Shown here: positions 1 to 10,800 of the stretch, piece after piece | How positions within the stretch are numbered: position 1 is the stretch's first letter | Layout of the letters: every line of letters starts with the position of its first letter | Origin: Perca fluviatilis | Lineage: Eukaryota; Chordata; Actinopteri; Perciformes; Percidae | DNA length: 64,000 bases | Assembly: GCF_010015445.1 (NCBI RefSeq) | Contig: NC_053115.1 | Coordinates: 1,242,058-1,306,057 of the forward strand | Reading direction: 5' to 3' | The notes under the pieces: model-generated | What the model was told of the DNA's origin: nothing | Database searches by the model: none | The model's input: the letters and a program-made list of their open reading frames with translations, nothing else | Translations under genes and position numbers: made by a program

Positions 1-1800
1 AGTTCTGTTTTGGTAGGGTCGGTGAAACTTCAGTTTGATGTGGCAGTTTCCACACAACATAAACTCCTTGTTGAAATTTACTCTGTGAAGCAAAAAATGT
101 TGTCTGTTATGAAAACTGATTTTAACCAGGGTAATGTGATAACGTAGCCTTTGAGAAAGTGGGGTATTACCTTAACCCGAATATAACTTTAAACTGCATG
201 TAAAAGGCACTGAATGATTGGTCACAGCTTCCTTCTAAATTCATCTGAAACAAAGATTTACTGATGATCTCAAGCACAGGCTTGATGAGGAAAGCCCTTG
301 GACGTGTGGCCGTCTGAAACTCACGCAGACTTCAGATCAGAGACTAAATCACAAGCATTTTCTTTATGCTACTTATTACATTATTGTCCTCACAACTTAC
401 ATGTCTAACTACGCGACCACGAGTGGTGTGAGAAACTGTTAGCATCAGCTTGTACGTGTAATTGTAGTTAATTACATAATAAAACACATTGCAAGATTAC
501 ACCTGAGAGATGGCTACCACTACAAGCTAGCGTTACCTTAAACTCGGATGCCCTAGCCTTAGCTGCGGTGTTTCGGCCACATCCCCGGCCTCAATGTGGC
601 CTAATTTCCTGCCGGCTGTTCAAACGAACAAGAAAAACTACCTACGTTATCCTTCTCTGTCCCTCTTTTTACACAGTCAGTATAATGAATATTTACCCTA
701 GCATCCAAACATTGCACCGTATAACTAGCTGTATAATCCGAGACCCTGCTTGGATTATATAAAACAAGTAACCTAGCGTTTGTTACGCCTTTTGATTCAG
801 CTCGTTAGTCAGCTAACCGCTACACAGTAACATATTTAATCTACTGCTTTACTTAGTCAAATTCTCTTCATACTTAACTACATTCGATGTGAAATACGGC
901 CTGTACAGCCCCCAGAGGTTTATTTAGTAGCCGGTCCGAAGACCTGCCTTTCCGCTTGCTGTGCTAACGTTACTATCCTCCTCAAATAGCTTGCTAGCTA
1001 ACTGGCTGAGCTAGCTAACCTTAGCGGATGTTGTTGCTGAATGAGAGATCTAATTTAATTGAATTACAGCTAATGTACCACAGATGTACAATATAGATGA
1101 TCTTGACAGCATTCAATCTAACAACCAACCACAGTTGTAGCCAAATAAACAAAAATACAATTTTCCGTACCGTATCCTCTATTTGTGTCTTGACGCCGGG
1201 CGTTGGCAGCTCCGCGCTAGGGGCTTCCCAGTCAACAGAACAGGGACAAGTACGTTGCGTGCTTAGACACGTACTACGTAATTACGTTAATCAACTTCAC
1301 TACAACCAGGCTACATCCTTGTGTTGAACTCCTACTGCCTATGGCTGAACTGGGGCCAAAAACCAAGCAGCATATATGGCTCAACATGGATGCTGCGGCT
1401 TCAACATGAAACTACAGATGATTTATGGTATTTAACACTGCAACTCGACTCCAGCTACACAGGGAAGCTTGTTAATAGGTTTTGATGCGACAGTTTTGTG
1501 TTCCACCCACTTTATACAGAAATTACACTGTCCTCGCATATACAGTAAATTCATCCAATAAAAACTGGTTATATAAAGCTTGACAATTGTAATACATCAG
1601 AAGGTGTCTGCATAGAGAATGTACAATTTGGAACAGTTAAAATGTGCTCTGTATGAATTATTGTATTTGACTAAATCACTTTCATGCTGCCATTATCTAA
1701 GTACTAAAGACTACACCAATACCTCTCAACACTAAATATAACATTATGGTAAAAGGTCAGCACATGAATTCTCCTATAGTAAGAGTCATTTTTCCAGTTC
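1..1800. other. Gene-free stretch left of snrpe
   Basis: I see no exon, RNA gene or complete repeat. Positions 540-1260 are somewhat richer in CpG and contain several GCTAGC/TAACGTTAGC-like words common in teleost intergenic DNA. Short ORFs here show no protein family I recognise. Confidence 0.5.
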
Positions 1801-1974
1801 TACTTTATTTGCAGCTCTGAGTTTGACCTACATAGGTACACTGCAGTAGTGTAGTCTGCCACTAGATGGCAGAGTAGCCATCCCATTGACCCAAATACTC
1901 CGGTAAACAACTGAGGTTTCAAAACATTTAGTGGAATGTTCAAATGCAGACAAAAGTTGTAAGAAAAAAAAAAA

Positions 1975-1980
1975 TTTATT
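1975..1980 (-). terminator. Candidate snrpe poly(A) signal AATAAA
   Basis: AATAAA on the minus strand lies about 145 bp beyond the snrpe stop codon, followed by a T-rich run as expected downstream of a cleavage site. A second AATAAA at 1809-1804 is an alternative. Which is used cannot be decided from sequence. Confidence 0.45.
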
Positions 1981-2123
1981 CTCAAATCCAAGTGGTAGAA
2001 AGAAACAATTACAATATTCATGTTGTATAAACACAAACATACTTAACACCATTCGCAAAAATAAAACAAGGAGGGAAACATTTCTTTCTAGGAAAGGTAA
2101 GGTTTGTAGGCATCTCCACTGTC

Positions 2124-5100
2124 CTAGGTGGTCACACTCTGCAGCAAGGTAATGTTGTCTCCTTTCAACATGATCCTCCCTGGGAGACAAGCGGAGGAGC
2201 ATCAGAAGAGCAAGATGAAGGATTTAACTGTCAGTGAAACGATGTCCAATGTGCTGCTATGCATGTGTACAAAGCAATGCTTAACAGAGACAAAGCTACA
2301 AAAACATAAAAAGGTAGGTTACTCTTACCCAGCGGCTTTCTGTTCTTAGTCTTCATGTGGACCTCCTCTGCATCATCAAGAACTAGATTCATATACTCAT
2401 CAAAACCCTAACAGAGGAAACAGTGAGCCACAAATTACTACCAATGCCGGAACATTTTCATATCCTTATCCAAAATTCCTCGTATTTTTCTATGAGCTAC
2501 GGGCTCAAGCAAACTCTTTGTGACTGATTTCCACCGGTTGTGGAACGGCGGCGGGGTCATTAGGTTTCCATTAAAGTCAGTGTGTGTATTTGCACTAGGG
2601 CTTTGACTTTTGCCCAAAAATCATATTCGAAGTTTGTTTATTAATATTCAAATATATTCGAATATTTATTAATAATATTTTGACCATTAAATGCCTTCAG
2701 TAAGATCTATATTGATATCAAACTTAAGTTTCTTTTTTAAATTACAAGTCAGACCCTGGATTAAACAAACACTATACTTTCGACAGGAAGTTCGGAGCTT
2801 TCACCGTAGCCTACGTAAGTGGTCTGATGTTTATACTCGTGTGCTGGTGTGTGTGGCGGCGAAAAAATCTGGCAACTTTCTGTAAAAAAAGTAGTATTGT
2901 CGTAGTATTGTCCAGCGAGCACGGAAGGCATTTCTCTCCTGTGGCCCCAAAACAGTGCCCTCTCTCTCCTGTTCTGTGAGTGAGGAGCAGCCCCCCCGTG
3001 CTCTCTCCTCATGTGCAGCAGCACTGAGCAGGCAGGTAGAAAGGGGAGAAGGCATGCAACGCTACCGAGCCACAGCCGAGAGACACGAGTCGCTGCAAAA
3101 AAAATAAAGCCCATAACAGGTTCGAACATTAAGGGCTGCCTAATATTCGTTCGAATATCATTTTTTTAAATATTCAAATGATATTCGAATAACGAAGTTT
3201 GGAGTCAAAGCCCTTATTTGCACCGACTGCAGAACGGCTGCGTTCCGACTGCGTCCCAGTATCAGCTCCGGCGGTCTGCAGCCCTCCGCAGCAGATACGC
3301 AGAGCTTTTATTGTAGCCGGACGCCGGAGAGCTCCGCAGCACACGGCAGATAGTGCAGGACAGGCAGTCGAGCACATAAACATAATAAAACAGCCGGTTA
3401 ATTTTCAAAATAAAATCCAGCGTGCTCCCGGCGGATCATATTTCCCTGCACTCCCGGGTGAAAGTCCTGCGTTTTGCGCCTAGATAACACGCCGAAATGG
3501 CATACGAATTGGCGTGTCATACACACGCCACTTCATGAGATCAGTCTGCAGTGGCAGCCAACGGGGGTGTGGGCGCAGCAGCTCATATCTCTTTACATAA
3601 ATATTTTTTTCTACTACTATGGGCCAACAGTTAACATAGAAACAATTAGACATTCATTTAAATGCCCTCTGTAAATGGTGCCCTGCTGGTAGGTTTTACA
3701 ACGTGACCTACTTTCACTTAACTTCGGTGCAGTAAAATAAATCAGATGTCCGTAGCGACAGTACAGTGGGACGTTTAATTTCAACAGAGTCACAGTAATA
3801 ACCTAATATACCATCATTACTGAGTTTAAACTACATTCTCGGTTATGTTTGCACTGAATAATTCATTCAATAAACAAACATAACTCTTGCAGCGCACATG
3901 AACAGATGCGCAATATTAGCTCACATAAAATATGTGAATTAACCTACCGTTGCTAACGTACATTCATAAATCCTGCATGACAGCGACCCGTACCTACAGG
4001 ACCTCAGACTGACTTATTGATGTACGCACAGAGTAGTGTCGACAAACTTAGTCCAATGAGGGGAGAAAGGAAAGTGTGATAGCGTTCCACGTTAACGATT
4101 TTTTCTCTCACTCGAGACCGCTGCGTCCAGCGTTACTAGAAGGTAGAGCGAGCTACAACTGAAAGGGAGAGAGAGAGAGAATGTATCACTACAGCCAATC
4201 CAGTCTGCTCAAAGCGATGGTTCACAAATAGGTTGCACGTAAGGGGGCAAAAAATTGCTTCCACTTATGGGGCCCTATCTTGCACCATGCGCAGCGCAAA
4301 GCCCGACGCAAGTGTCTTTGCTAGTTTAAGACCGACGCAGTTATCAATTTCCCATCCAGCGCCCGCGACTAGGATTAGTGTGTTTGATAGGGTGAGGAGT
4401 GTGGCACAGCCCTATACTGCAGTACCTAATGCAGCTGGTGGCCACACCAGATACTGAGGGCTACACCCCCCCCCTTCCCTTTGTTCAGGGACAAATTATT
4501 CAATTTCTGTTAGTCACATGTCTGTGAAAATTGTTCAGTTTATGTCTTAGTTAAATCTTTTAATGTTCATGCAAATATTTGCATACGTTAGGTTTGCTTA
4601 AAGGAACACGCCGAATTATTGGGACTAGCTTATTCACTGTAACCCCCAGAGTTAGACTCGTCCATACATACCCTTCTCATCTCAGTGCGTGCTGTAAAGC
4701 TGTCTGACGGCTCCAGCAGCATCAGGCCAGCACAGAACAGGCAGGTGACTGGTTCCAGTAATCCTACTGCTCCGAATTGTGACAAAAGTGACATAACAAC
4801 GTTACATGAGACACAGCCGTCTTCTAACCGTAAACAAACCGGGAACTATATTCTCAGACAGACTTGCTTGAAGCAAATCATTCCACCCAAGCACTATATT
4901 CTTCTGCCTGAGAATATAGTTCCCAGTTTATTTACGGTTAGAAGGCGGCTGTGTCTCATGTTACGTTGTTTTTTGTACACGCTGTGTCTCTACAAATCAC
5001 AACATGTAAATAGGAACATGTTGGCGTTATTTTGTCACTTATTCGGAGCAGTAGGATTACTGGAACCATTCACCTGCAGGTTCTGTGCTGGCCTGATGCC

Positions 5101-5671
5101 GCTGGAGCCGTCAGACAGCTTTACAGCACGCACTGCGATGAGAAGGGTATGTATGGACTTGTCTTACTCTGGGGGTTACGGTGAATAAGCTAAAGTCCCA
5201 ATAAGTCGGCGTGTTCCTTTAAAATACAAAAGCAGTTGAAAGTGACAGGTCGTTTCTCTTTGCTGAGTTGTATTTTCAAAAAGACCAATAAATGCCAATG
5301 TATGCAGTAAAACATTTTAATACACTGTGGGCTCAATATTGGAAAATAAAAAAAGTCTGAAGATGAAGTTCAGCAAATTTGGTGTCAATTGAAACAAACA
5401 CGTTTTGCAGAAGTTCAAAACTGCTACAAAACGTAACAGCAGAGCAAAATGTTTGCTCTATTGGGGCTACAGTTTGGCATAAGTTGCGACATTGTAGCAC
5501 GTACGGATGATTTGTTATGAGTTTTTAAAGTTAACAATTTAGGGTGTCTGTTGTATTGCCACAATCTGGACAATTAGCACACAAATCGCACTGATTGAGT
5601 TTAGCATAGGACTGGACTTATGTGCAAAGTTAGGTGAGTTTTCATGCATGGGAACATGGATTTCTTAGGAA

Positions 5672-5703
<32 letters not shown>

Positions 5704-6732
5704 TTAATAATAAGGTGGGGGGGGGGGGACTAAGACATGAGGAAGGGAGGCAAGTGGAGGAGTCAATTTAAGGGCTATGAGATGCAGCTATGGTCTCAGA
5801 ATCTCCTCCAGACTATTCAGCCTACACCATTTACTAAGTCTACAGTACTCCAACTTATTCAAGGATTACCCTGCATTGTTCATTCCCATATGTTAATAAA
5901 CTGACTGGGGAAATCAAACTTCTTAGTCATTTTGTATTCCAATTCAAGGAAAAAAAAAGCAAAAACATAACTCACAATAATGCAGCCCTCTATCCGCATG
6001 TTGACCTGCTCATACAACCAGACCTGGATCCGTGAGCGCTGGGAGTAAGGACAACAAAGATTAGAACTCCATTTTAATCATACATCACTAAAAAAGTAAT
6101 CTAATAATACGGGGGAAAAGTTAAGTAAATACTTACATTTTGTAGATACCTGAAAATTAGGTTCTGATACATGGAGTCAAGGAAATTCAAGTTTCAAAAG
6201 CAAACACACATGACTCAAGATAAATATCTTCACCATAAAGGGTCACATGAATAGCGTTACTGATGACATCAATTTAAGTTAAACGGATACCGACTCTACT
6301 TATTTAGCATTGAGCTATCAAACTAGCAATGCAGATAGCTTCTATGTCAGGGACGCCACATACTGTACAATACCGCAATGGTTGAATGCAGTTCAGCGTG
6401 CTATGGTATCGTTAACTTCACGTTACACACCGGTCCTTTGAGTGCACTGCAAATATCCAGAATTGATTGGAAAAGCATTTCAAATCAAGCCACGTATCCT
6501 GCTTGTAATAAGTACCTCTCACACCCTATAGCCCTGTTAAAACTCTCCCCTCGTTCATAGCATGGGAGACGAATGGCTAACGTTAGCTAGCAAGCTAATG
6601 AGAAAGGTTAGCCTAGCTGCTAAGTTAAGCAGCAAACAATTCAACCGTGTCTTTCATTCATTAAAATAAAAAGGATACAATGGGCTGCACCATAACCTTC
6701 TGCACCTTCTGTCCTTGTCCCCTGTACGCCAT
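2124..6732 (-). CDS. snrpe: Small nuclear ribonucleoprotein E (SmE), five coding exons
   Basis: Seen: coding exons on the minus strand are 6732-6679 (codons 1-18), 6163-6137 (19-27), 6038-5976 (28-48), 2407-2329 (49-74 plus one base) and 2179-2124 (to TAG). They total 279 nt, or 92 residues plus stop, with every intron GT..AG. The start [18 protein letters not shown], the segment [15 protein letters not shown], the Sm1 part [12 protein letters not shown] (residues 49-60) and the Sm2 part [11 protein letters not shown] (77-87) identify SmE; human SmE is also 92 residues. Differences from the human protein as I recall it: [13 protein letters not shown] replaces EIHSKTKSRKQLG, and the end is SVTT rather than SVSN. 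Known role: SmE joins SmB, D1, D2, D3, F and G in the heptameric ring on U1, U2, U4 and U5 snRNAs for pre-mRNA splicing. The two Sm motifs are intact and there is no frameshift, so this is a working gene and not a processed copy. Intron 3 (3.57 kb) holds two transposon insertions. Confidence 0.97.
2596..3215. mobile_element. Non-autonomous hAT-like element in snrpe intron 3
   Basis: The ends TAGGGCTTTGAC and GTCAAAGCCCTT form an imperfect terminal inverted repeat. They are flanked by the exact 8-bp duplication ATTTGCAC (2588-2595 and 3216-3223), the hallmark of hAT transposition. ATTCGAA-rich subterminal sequence lies inside both ends, and there is no transposase. The GC-rich sequence that resumes at 3224 continues the sequence left of the insertion, so the element landed inside an older repeat-like segment. 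Confidence 0.8.
4268..4400. repeat. Fragment of a teleost dispersed repeat
   Basis: The GGGGCCCTATCTTGCACC-type start and the GCGCAGCGCAAAGCCCGACG segment resemble a dispersed teleost DNA-transposon-like repeat, recognised from memory. No end or target duplication is visible. Confidence 0.35.
4598..5222. mobile_element. TTAA-flanked foldback element (piggyBac-type MITE)
   Basis: The element begins TTAAAGGAACACGCC and ends GGCGTGTTCCTTTAA. TTAA at both ends (4598-4601, 5219-5222) fits a piggyBac-type TTAA target duplication. The arms are about 250 bp each and fold on a centre near 4845-4925, where GGGAACTATATTCTCAG pairs with CTGAGAATATAGTTCCC. The right arm carries about 55 bp (near 4968-5030) absent from the left arm. 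A 167-codon open frame crosses both arms, but it is a by-product of the palindrome and has no protein family. The element lies in snrpe intron 3. Confidence 0.75.
5673..5728. repeat. (AAT)n microsatellite followed by a G12 run
   Basis: An AAT tract (5673-5713) with one interruption is followed by twelve consecutive G at 5717-5728. It lies in snrpe intron 3. Confidence 0.9.
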
Positions 6733-6900
6733 TCTTCCAAGAAAATACCAGCGGGAGGTATATGTTCAAAAATTGCACCTTTTTAAGTAGAGTGCACTCC
6801 AACGAAACACTCACGTTGTGAGGTTGCTTTAATGGCGGGTTCCTTCTGCGCATGCGCATGGATGTATTATAAGCTTCCGCGTGCGAGGCGAGTGGCAGTA
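6733..6900 (-). promoter_or_regulatory. snrpe 5' UTR and proximal promoter with NRF1-type palindrome
   Basis: Upstream of the snrpe ATG (minus strand) there is no TATA box at a convincing spacing. A perfect 12-bp palindrome TGCGCATGCGCA at 6847-6858 matches the NRF1 consensus, 115-126 bp before the start codon. ATGGCGG at 6832-6838 resembles a YY1 core. CpG is denser here than in the flanks. NRF1 sites are common in housekeeping promoters, which fits a spliceosome gene; use of the site is inferred. Confidence 0.55.
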
Positions 6901-7333
6901 TGATAAAGATTTTACAGCATGCGAAACAGCGCCTCTGCACGTGGGAGGTCATTACTGCACCACGTGCTGCTCCACAAACAGGATTTGTACATTTGTGTGC
7001 ACTTGCATATAATTAATGTGTGAAGCTGACAGGGGCGTCGGAATGGGGGTAAAACCAGTACTGATTACCAGGCCCAAGGGGAGAGAGGGCCCTTGAAAAG
7101 TCTGGAATATATTCACCTGGATATTTTCATTTCCTAATTCAATTTCATAATGCATGTCAGATGAAATGTAAAGTTAGTATATTGGCTGAATAACTTGGTT
7201 GATTGACTGACTACATTTTGTATACCAAAAAAGACTATCTAAGGTCTCACCCACACCTTGCTAATGCGCCAAATGGTTTAGTCCATCTGCACGCATTTTG
7301 TTTGTTTGTTCATCTGGTGGAGCGCAAACTTCT

Positions 7334-8538
7334 GGGGCCTGTTTCACAAAACCAGGATAAGGGATTAAGCCGGGATTTCCCAGTTATCCTGGCTCAATTT
7401 AGCCTTGACTCGGTTTCACAAAAGCGGAGGCACATAAATCACCATGGAGATTTATTCTGTGCAGCTAGCCTGCTCCTGACCAGGCTAACAGTCAGGATTT
7501 ATTTAATCCTGGAACCTTTTCTGTTCACCCAGCACTGGTTTTACCCTATTGTTATTATCAGCCTGGATTAAAATACAGCATATTGCTGTTCATTTAAGAA
7601 AAGTTATTAGTTAAAATTGTGACCATTATTTTTTATAATTATTCATGTGACAGTCATTGTTACTGTTATATTGCTGTATGAAGACTGATGTTCATATTGT
7701 TGTTAGAAGTTTGATGAATATATTATGGCAGTTTTTGAGATGATTAGAAAAGGCTGATAACATTTCAAATGTGTTTCAAATGAAGTCTGTTACTAAGGGC
7801 AATATATACAATGCTGTACATTTCTATAGTTGACCAATGCACCTTGAATTATTTTAGTTGAGAATTTATTTTTTTATTATTCTTTAACAATAAGGATCGT
7901 GTTTATTCCTCTTTCATGTGCATTGTATTTGGAATTCTTAGCACACAATTTGTGTTGTCCAGTAAACTGGGACTATAATTTGGGAGGATTGAACAATTTT
8001 AAGAACATATTCTTATTGTACAATCCTCCCAAATGATAGTCTTAGTTCACTGGACCAGTAACTATCTAGTGATGTAGGCTACTGTACATTCATATAACAA
8101 CAGGTAGAGGACAACTCAATGGTTTTTGACCTTATATTTGGGGGGAAATAACTGATGAATATACTCTGTTCCATTCATGTTCACAGTGTGCATGGAATTT
8201 ATCACTTAATTATCTTTATAGTTTCTAGATTTTAGTCCAATTTCTTCAGTGTCTTTATTTTCTATGTCCATACAGTATATGAGGGAGCAAGGCATATAAT
8301 ATGTAGAGAAAGAAACTCGTCCTCTATAAAAAATAAAAAAAACGCGAGAAAAAGCGTGGCAGATAATAGCGGACCACTGAATGCTAGTCTAAAAATATCC
8401 ATTTATGAACTACTGCTCTTAACTGAAACCATTCAATGAGTCACTGTCATTTGCAAAAACGAACAGTTGTATGCTACACTTTGCATTAAAAGCGAGCAGT
8501 GGAAGTTAATATGACTTAGGAAATTTATATTTTAGCCC

Positions 8539-8592
<54 letters not shown>

Positions 8593-9159
8593 AACAGAGT
8601 GAAAGAGATATTTACGCATCATATTTTAGCGTTGTAGAAAATTGATCTTGATGGTAAATTTCAAGGCAAAGAGTACAACTGTTAATTTGTGAAAATGATT
8701 AGTAGCCTAATCTTTGAATGGTATGATTATGACGGTTTCAATTCAGAGCAGTGGTTAGTTATGTTTAGGCTGCATTCAGTCGGTCCGTGATCGTCTGCTG
8801 CGCTTTTTCTCGCTGTTTCATTACAGCGGCCGTGTTTCTTTTCTTTTTATACAAATCATGTGTTTCACGTCATCATACTTCCACAAGAAGCTGCTGCTCA
8901 CTCTGTATAAAGTATGTACAATACGTATTCTCCCTTTTTGCATCAGTAAATCTGTGATCGACCTCGCGGTCTTTTGAGGAAAGCCGTGGACGCGCATCTA
9001 TCTGGATTACTTCAGCCCGGCTCGACCTAGTCGCTCCTCCTCAGCCTGGCTCGGCCTTCGTGAAACGCACCAAGCCAGGATGCACAGATTAGACTAGGTC
9101 AAGCCTCGCTTTATCAGTTATCCTGGATTTAGATATTCTGCTTTTGTGAAACAGGCCCC
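7334..9159. mobile_element. 1.8-kb inverted-repeat DNA transposon, non-autonomous
   Basis: The ends GGGGCCTGTTTCACAAAA and TTTTGTGAAACAGGCCCC are an 18-bp perfect terminal inverted repeat; CCAGGAT/ATCCTGG words recur beneath both ends. No transposase frame is present. Inside lie a hairpin with roughly 40-bp arms (7957-8057; GGGAGGATTG pairs with CAATCCTCCC) and a (GA)n tract at 8542-8587. The superfamily is not certain; the flanks show no clear target duplication. It is nested inside the 7032-10292 element. Confidence 0.7.
8542..8587. repeat. (GA)n microsatellite
   Basis: About 22 near-perfect GA units inside the 7334-9159 element. Confidence 0.95.
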
Positions 9160-9169
9160 TGCTGTAGAA

Positions 9170-10050
9170 ATGTCTTTCTCAAAGAAAGACAAATCAGGCT
9201 ACCAAAAAGAAAGGAAAGACAGGAGGAGGAGAGAAAACAAAATGAGGGAAAACAATTGGTAACTGACTCCTTTTCAAAGAAAGGTGAGCACAAACTAGAA
9301 AACCAAATCAATGGTGCTAAACTGCTTGAATATCTCCGCGACCGTTAGTGCTAAAAACGGACTGAGACAACCCATATAAAGAGCAGAACATACACTTTCA
9401 AATGATAATTTGGTTATACATGTAATCTGAGATAAAGGCTAAATAAATAAACTACACCATTGTAATAGCCTGATTTAAAACATTTTTAATTTTAAATTAA
9501 AATGCTATAATGTCTATAATTAGCAATAATAGGCTAACCAGTGTCATAGGTAGCTTGGTAGCTCATTGGTAGATGTCAACATTATAGTTATGTCAGATTC
9601 AGTAGAAGCAGATGTTAACATTGTGAAACACATGGTCACAGCAGGAAGTAGAGTAGCAACAGACCCCTCATCCTCCTCTTTGGATTTGAGACAAGGGGAG
9701 CTTATATCAAAATTCAATCAAACCATCTTTAGTCATTTTGACTGAAAGGTGTTAAGTAACACTAAAATCTTAGTGTGTTTTATTAATATCAGATGTATCC
9801 TTAATAGAGAAAGATGATAGAGAAGATGTGACTGAGGATGATGGGAGTGAAGACAGCAGGGAGCATGAGTGTTACTCTGAGCACAGTGTGGAAATGAGAG
9901 CTGAGGAACTGGAAAGTAGGCAGAGCAGTGCAGACCAGTTTTTGCCAGAGGATCCAGGACTATGGCCAGATAAATTAACAGATGATCAGAGAGACACCAT
10001 AGTAGGCAGGCTGGCAAGTAAAGGTCCAGAGAAAACCAACAACATGTAGT
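9170..10050 (+). pseudogene. hAT/ZMYM1-like transposase N-terminal remnant
   Basis: The plus strand opens at 9170 with a lysine-rich start (MSFSKKDKSG), then in another frame LVTDSFSKKGEH, followed by stops. After a gap, 9790-10049 reads an acidic stretch and then DPGLWPDKLTDDQRDTIV..KGPEK. Such a basic start, acidic linker and DPxLWPxxLxDxxRDxIV..GP block is what I recall from teleost ZMYM1-like/hAT (TTF-type zinc finger) proteins. The TTF finger, the DUF4371-type region and the C-terminal dimerisation domain are missing. The pieces might be exons of a spliced transposase gene, since AATATCAG precedes the second block, but the frame change in the first block and the absent remainder make it dead. 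Assignment is by motif memory only. Confidence 0.45.
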
Positions 10051-10757
10051 AACCACAGTAAAGTAGGCTAGAGAATGTTGAGAAAGGAGGTTTGAAATGT
10101 GTGTTATCAGGCTACTCTAAGCATTACATTTAATAGTTATTACCCTATAAACATCTAGGCCTACAGATTCATGTGTACAGAGCCCCGATTATTATTATTT
10201 TTTTTTTTTGGTATGGGGCGGGGGGGTTTGAGGAACATAGGGGCCCATCAGGACTGCCTATGCATAGGGCCCAGGGTCTTGTGATACGCCCCTGCTGACA
10301 ATAAGCAATAAGAGCAAGAACCACAGAAATAGGAGAAGAAATTAAGAAATGTTAGAAAATGTTAGAGCAGCCACTGTTTACAGTATGTAGCCTAACCTAA
10401 AGCTCCAAATCTATCTGTTTTACACAAACCATTGTCCAAGTCTACTCCCATACTTTTATTCAAAGTTATTAGCAAATGGTCTTTTTAGGTCATATGCTTT
10501 GTTGGTAGAAGTGCAATATGTGCTTTCCAAAATGTCCAAAATCCTTCATGATCATGAAACATTTGATTTTTATGTACCCAAAACATTATTTACAAACAAA
10601 ATGATAAATACAGTACACTGTCTTTTTCTTTCACTTTACACAGGCTCTCATGCAAGGTGCATCTATACCACTATATTACTGTTAATACTACTATACTATA
10701 TACTATACTATAGCACATCCTTACATTAGTGAATTTAAGAACTGTTTAATGTCATGT

Positions 10758-10800
10758 ATGTATACTTTATTAATCCCACAAGGGGAAATTACAATTCAGT
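10758..10800 (-). mobile_element. 3' tail fragment of a LINE/SINE family
   Basis: Read on the minus strand, TTGTGGGATTAATAAAGTAT resembles the 3' end shared by teleost L2-type LINEs and dependent SINEs (from memory). Only about 40 bp remain. Confidence 0.4.

Larger units (their letters stand above)
7032..10292 (+). mobile_element. hAT-like element, degraded, interrupted by another transposon
   Basis: The ends GGGGCGTCGGA (7032) and ATACGCCCC (10292) form a short inverted repeat. They are flanked by near-identical 8-bp duplications AGCTGACA (7024-7031) and TGCTGACA (10293-10300). The interior includes a degraded transposase N-terminus (9170-10050) and a separate 1.8-kb inverted-repeat element (7334-9159). 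The catalytic part of the transposase is absent, so this is an internally deleted relic. A much shorter relative with matching ends lies at 56009-56161. Confidence 0.65.

Noticed and set aside
4685..5188. 167-codon open frame
   Set aside because: It spans both arms of a foldback TTAA element; the openness follows from the palindrome and no protein family is recognisable.
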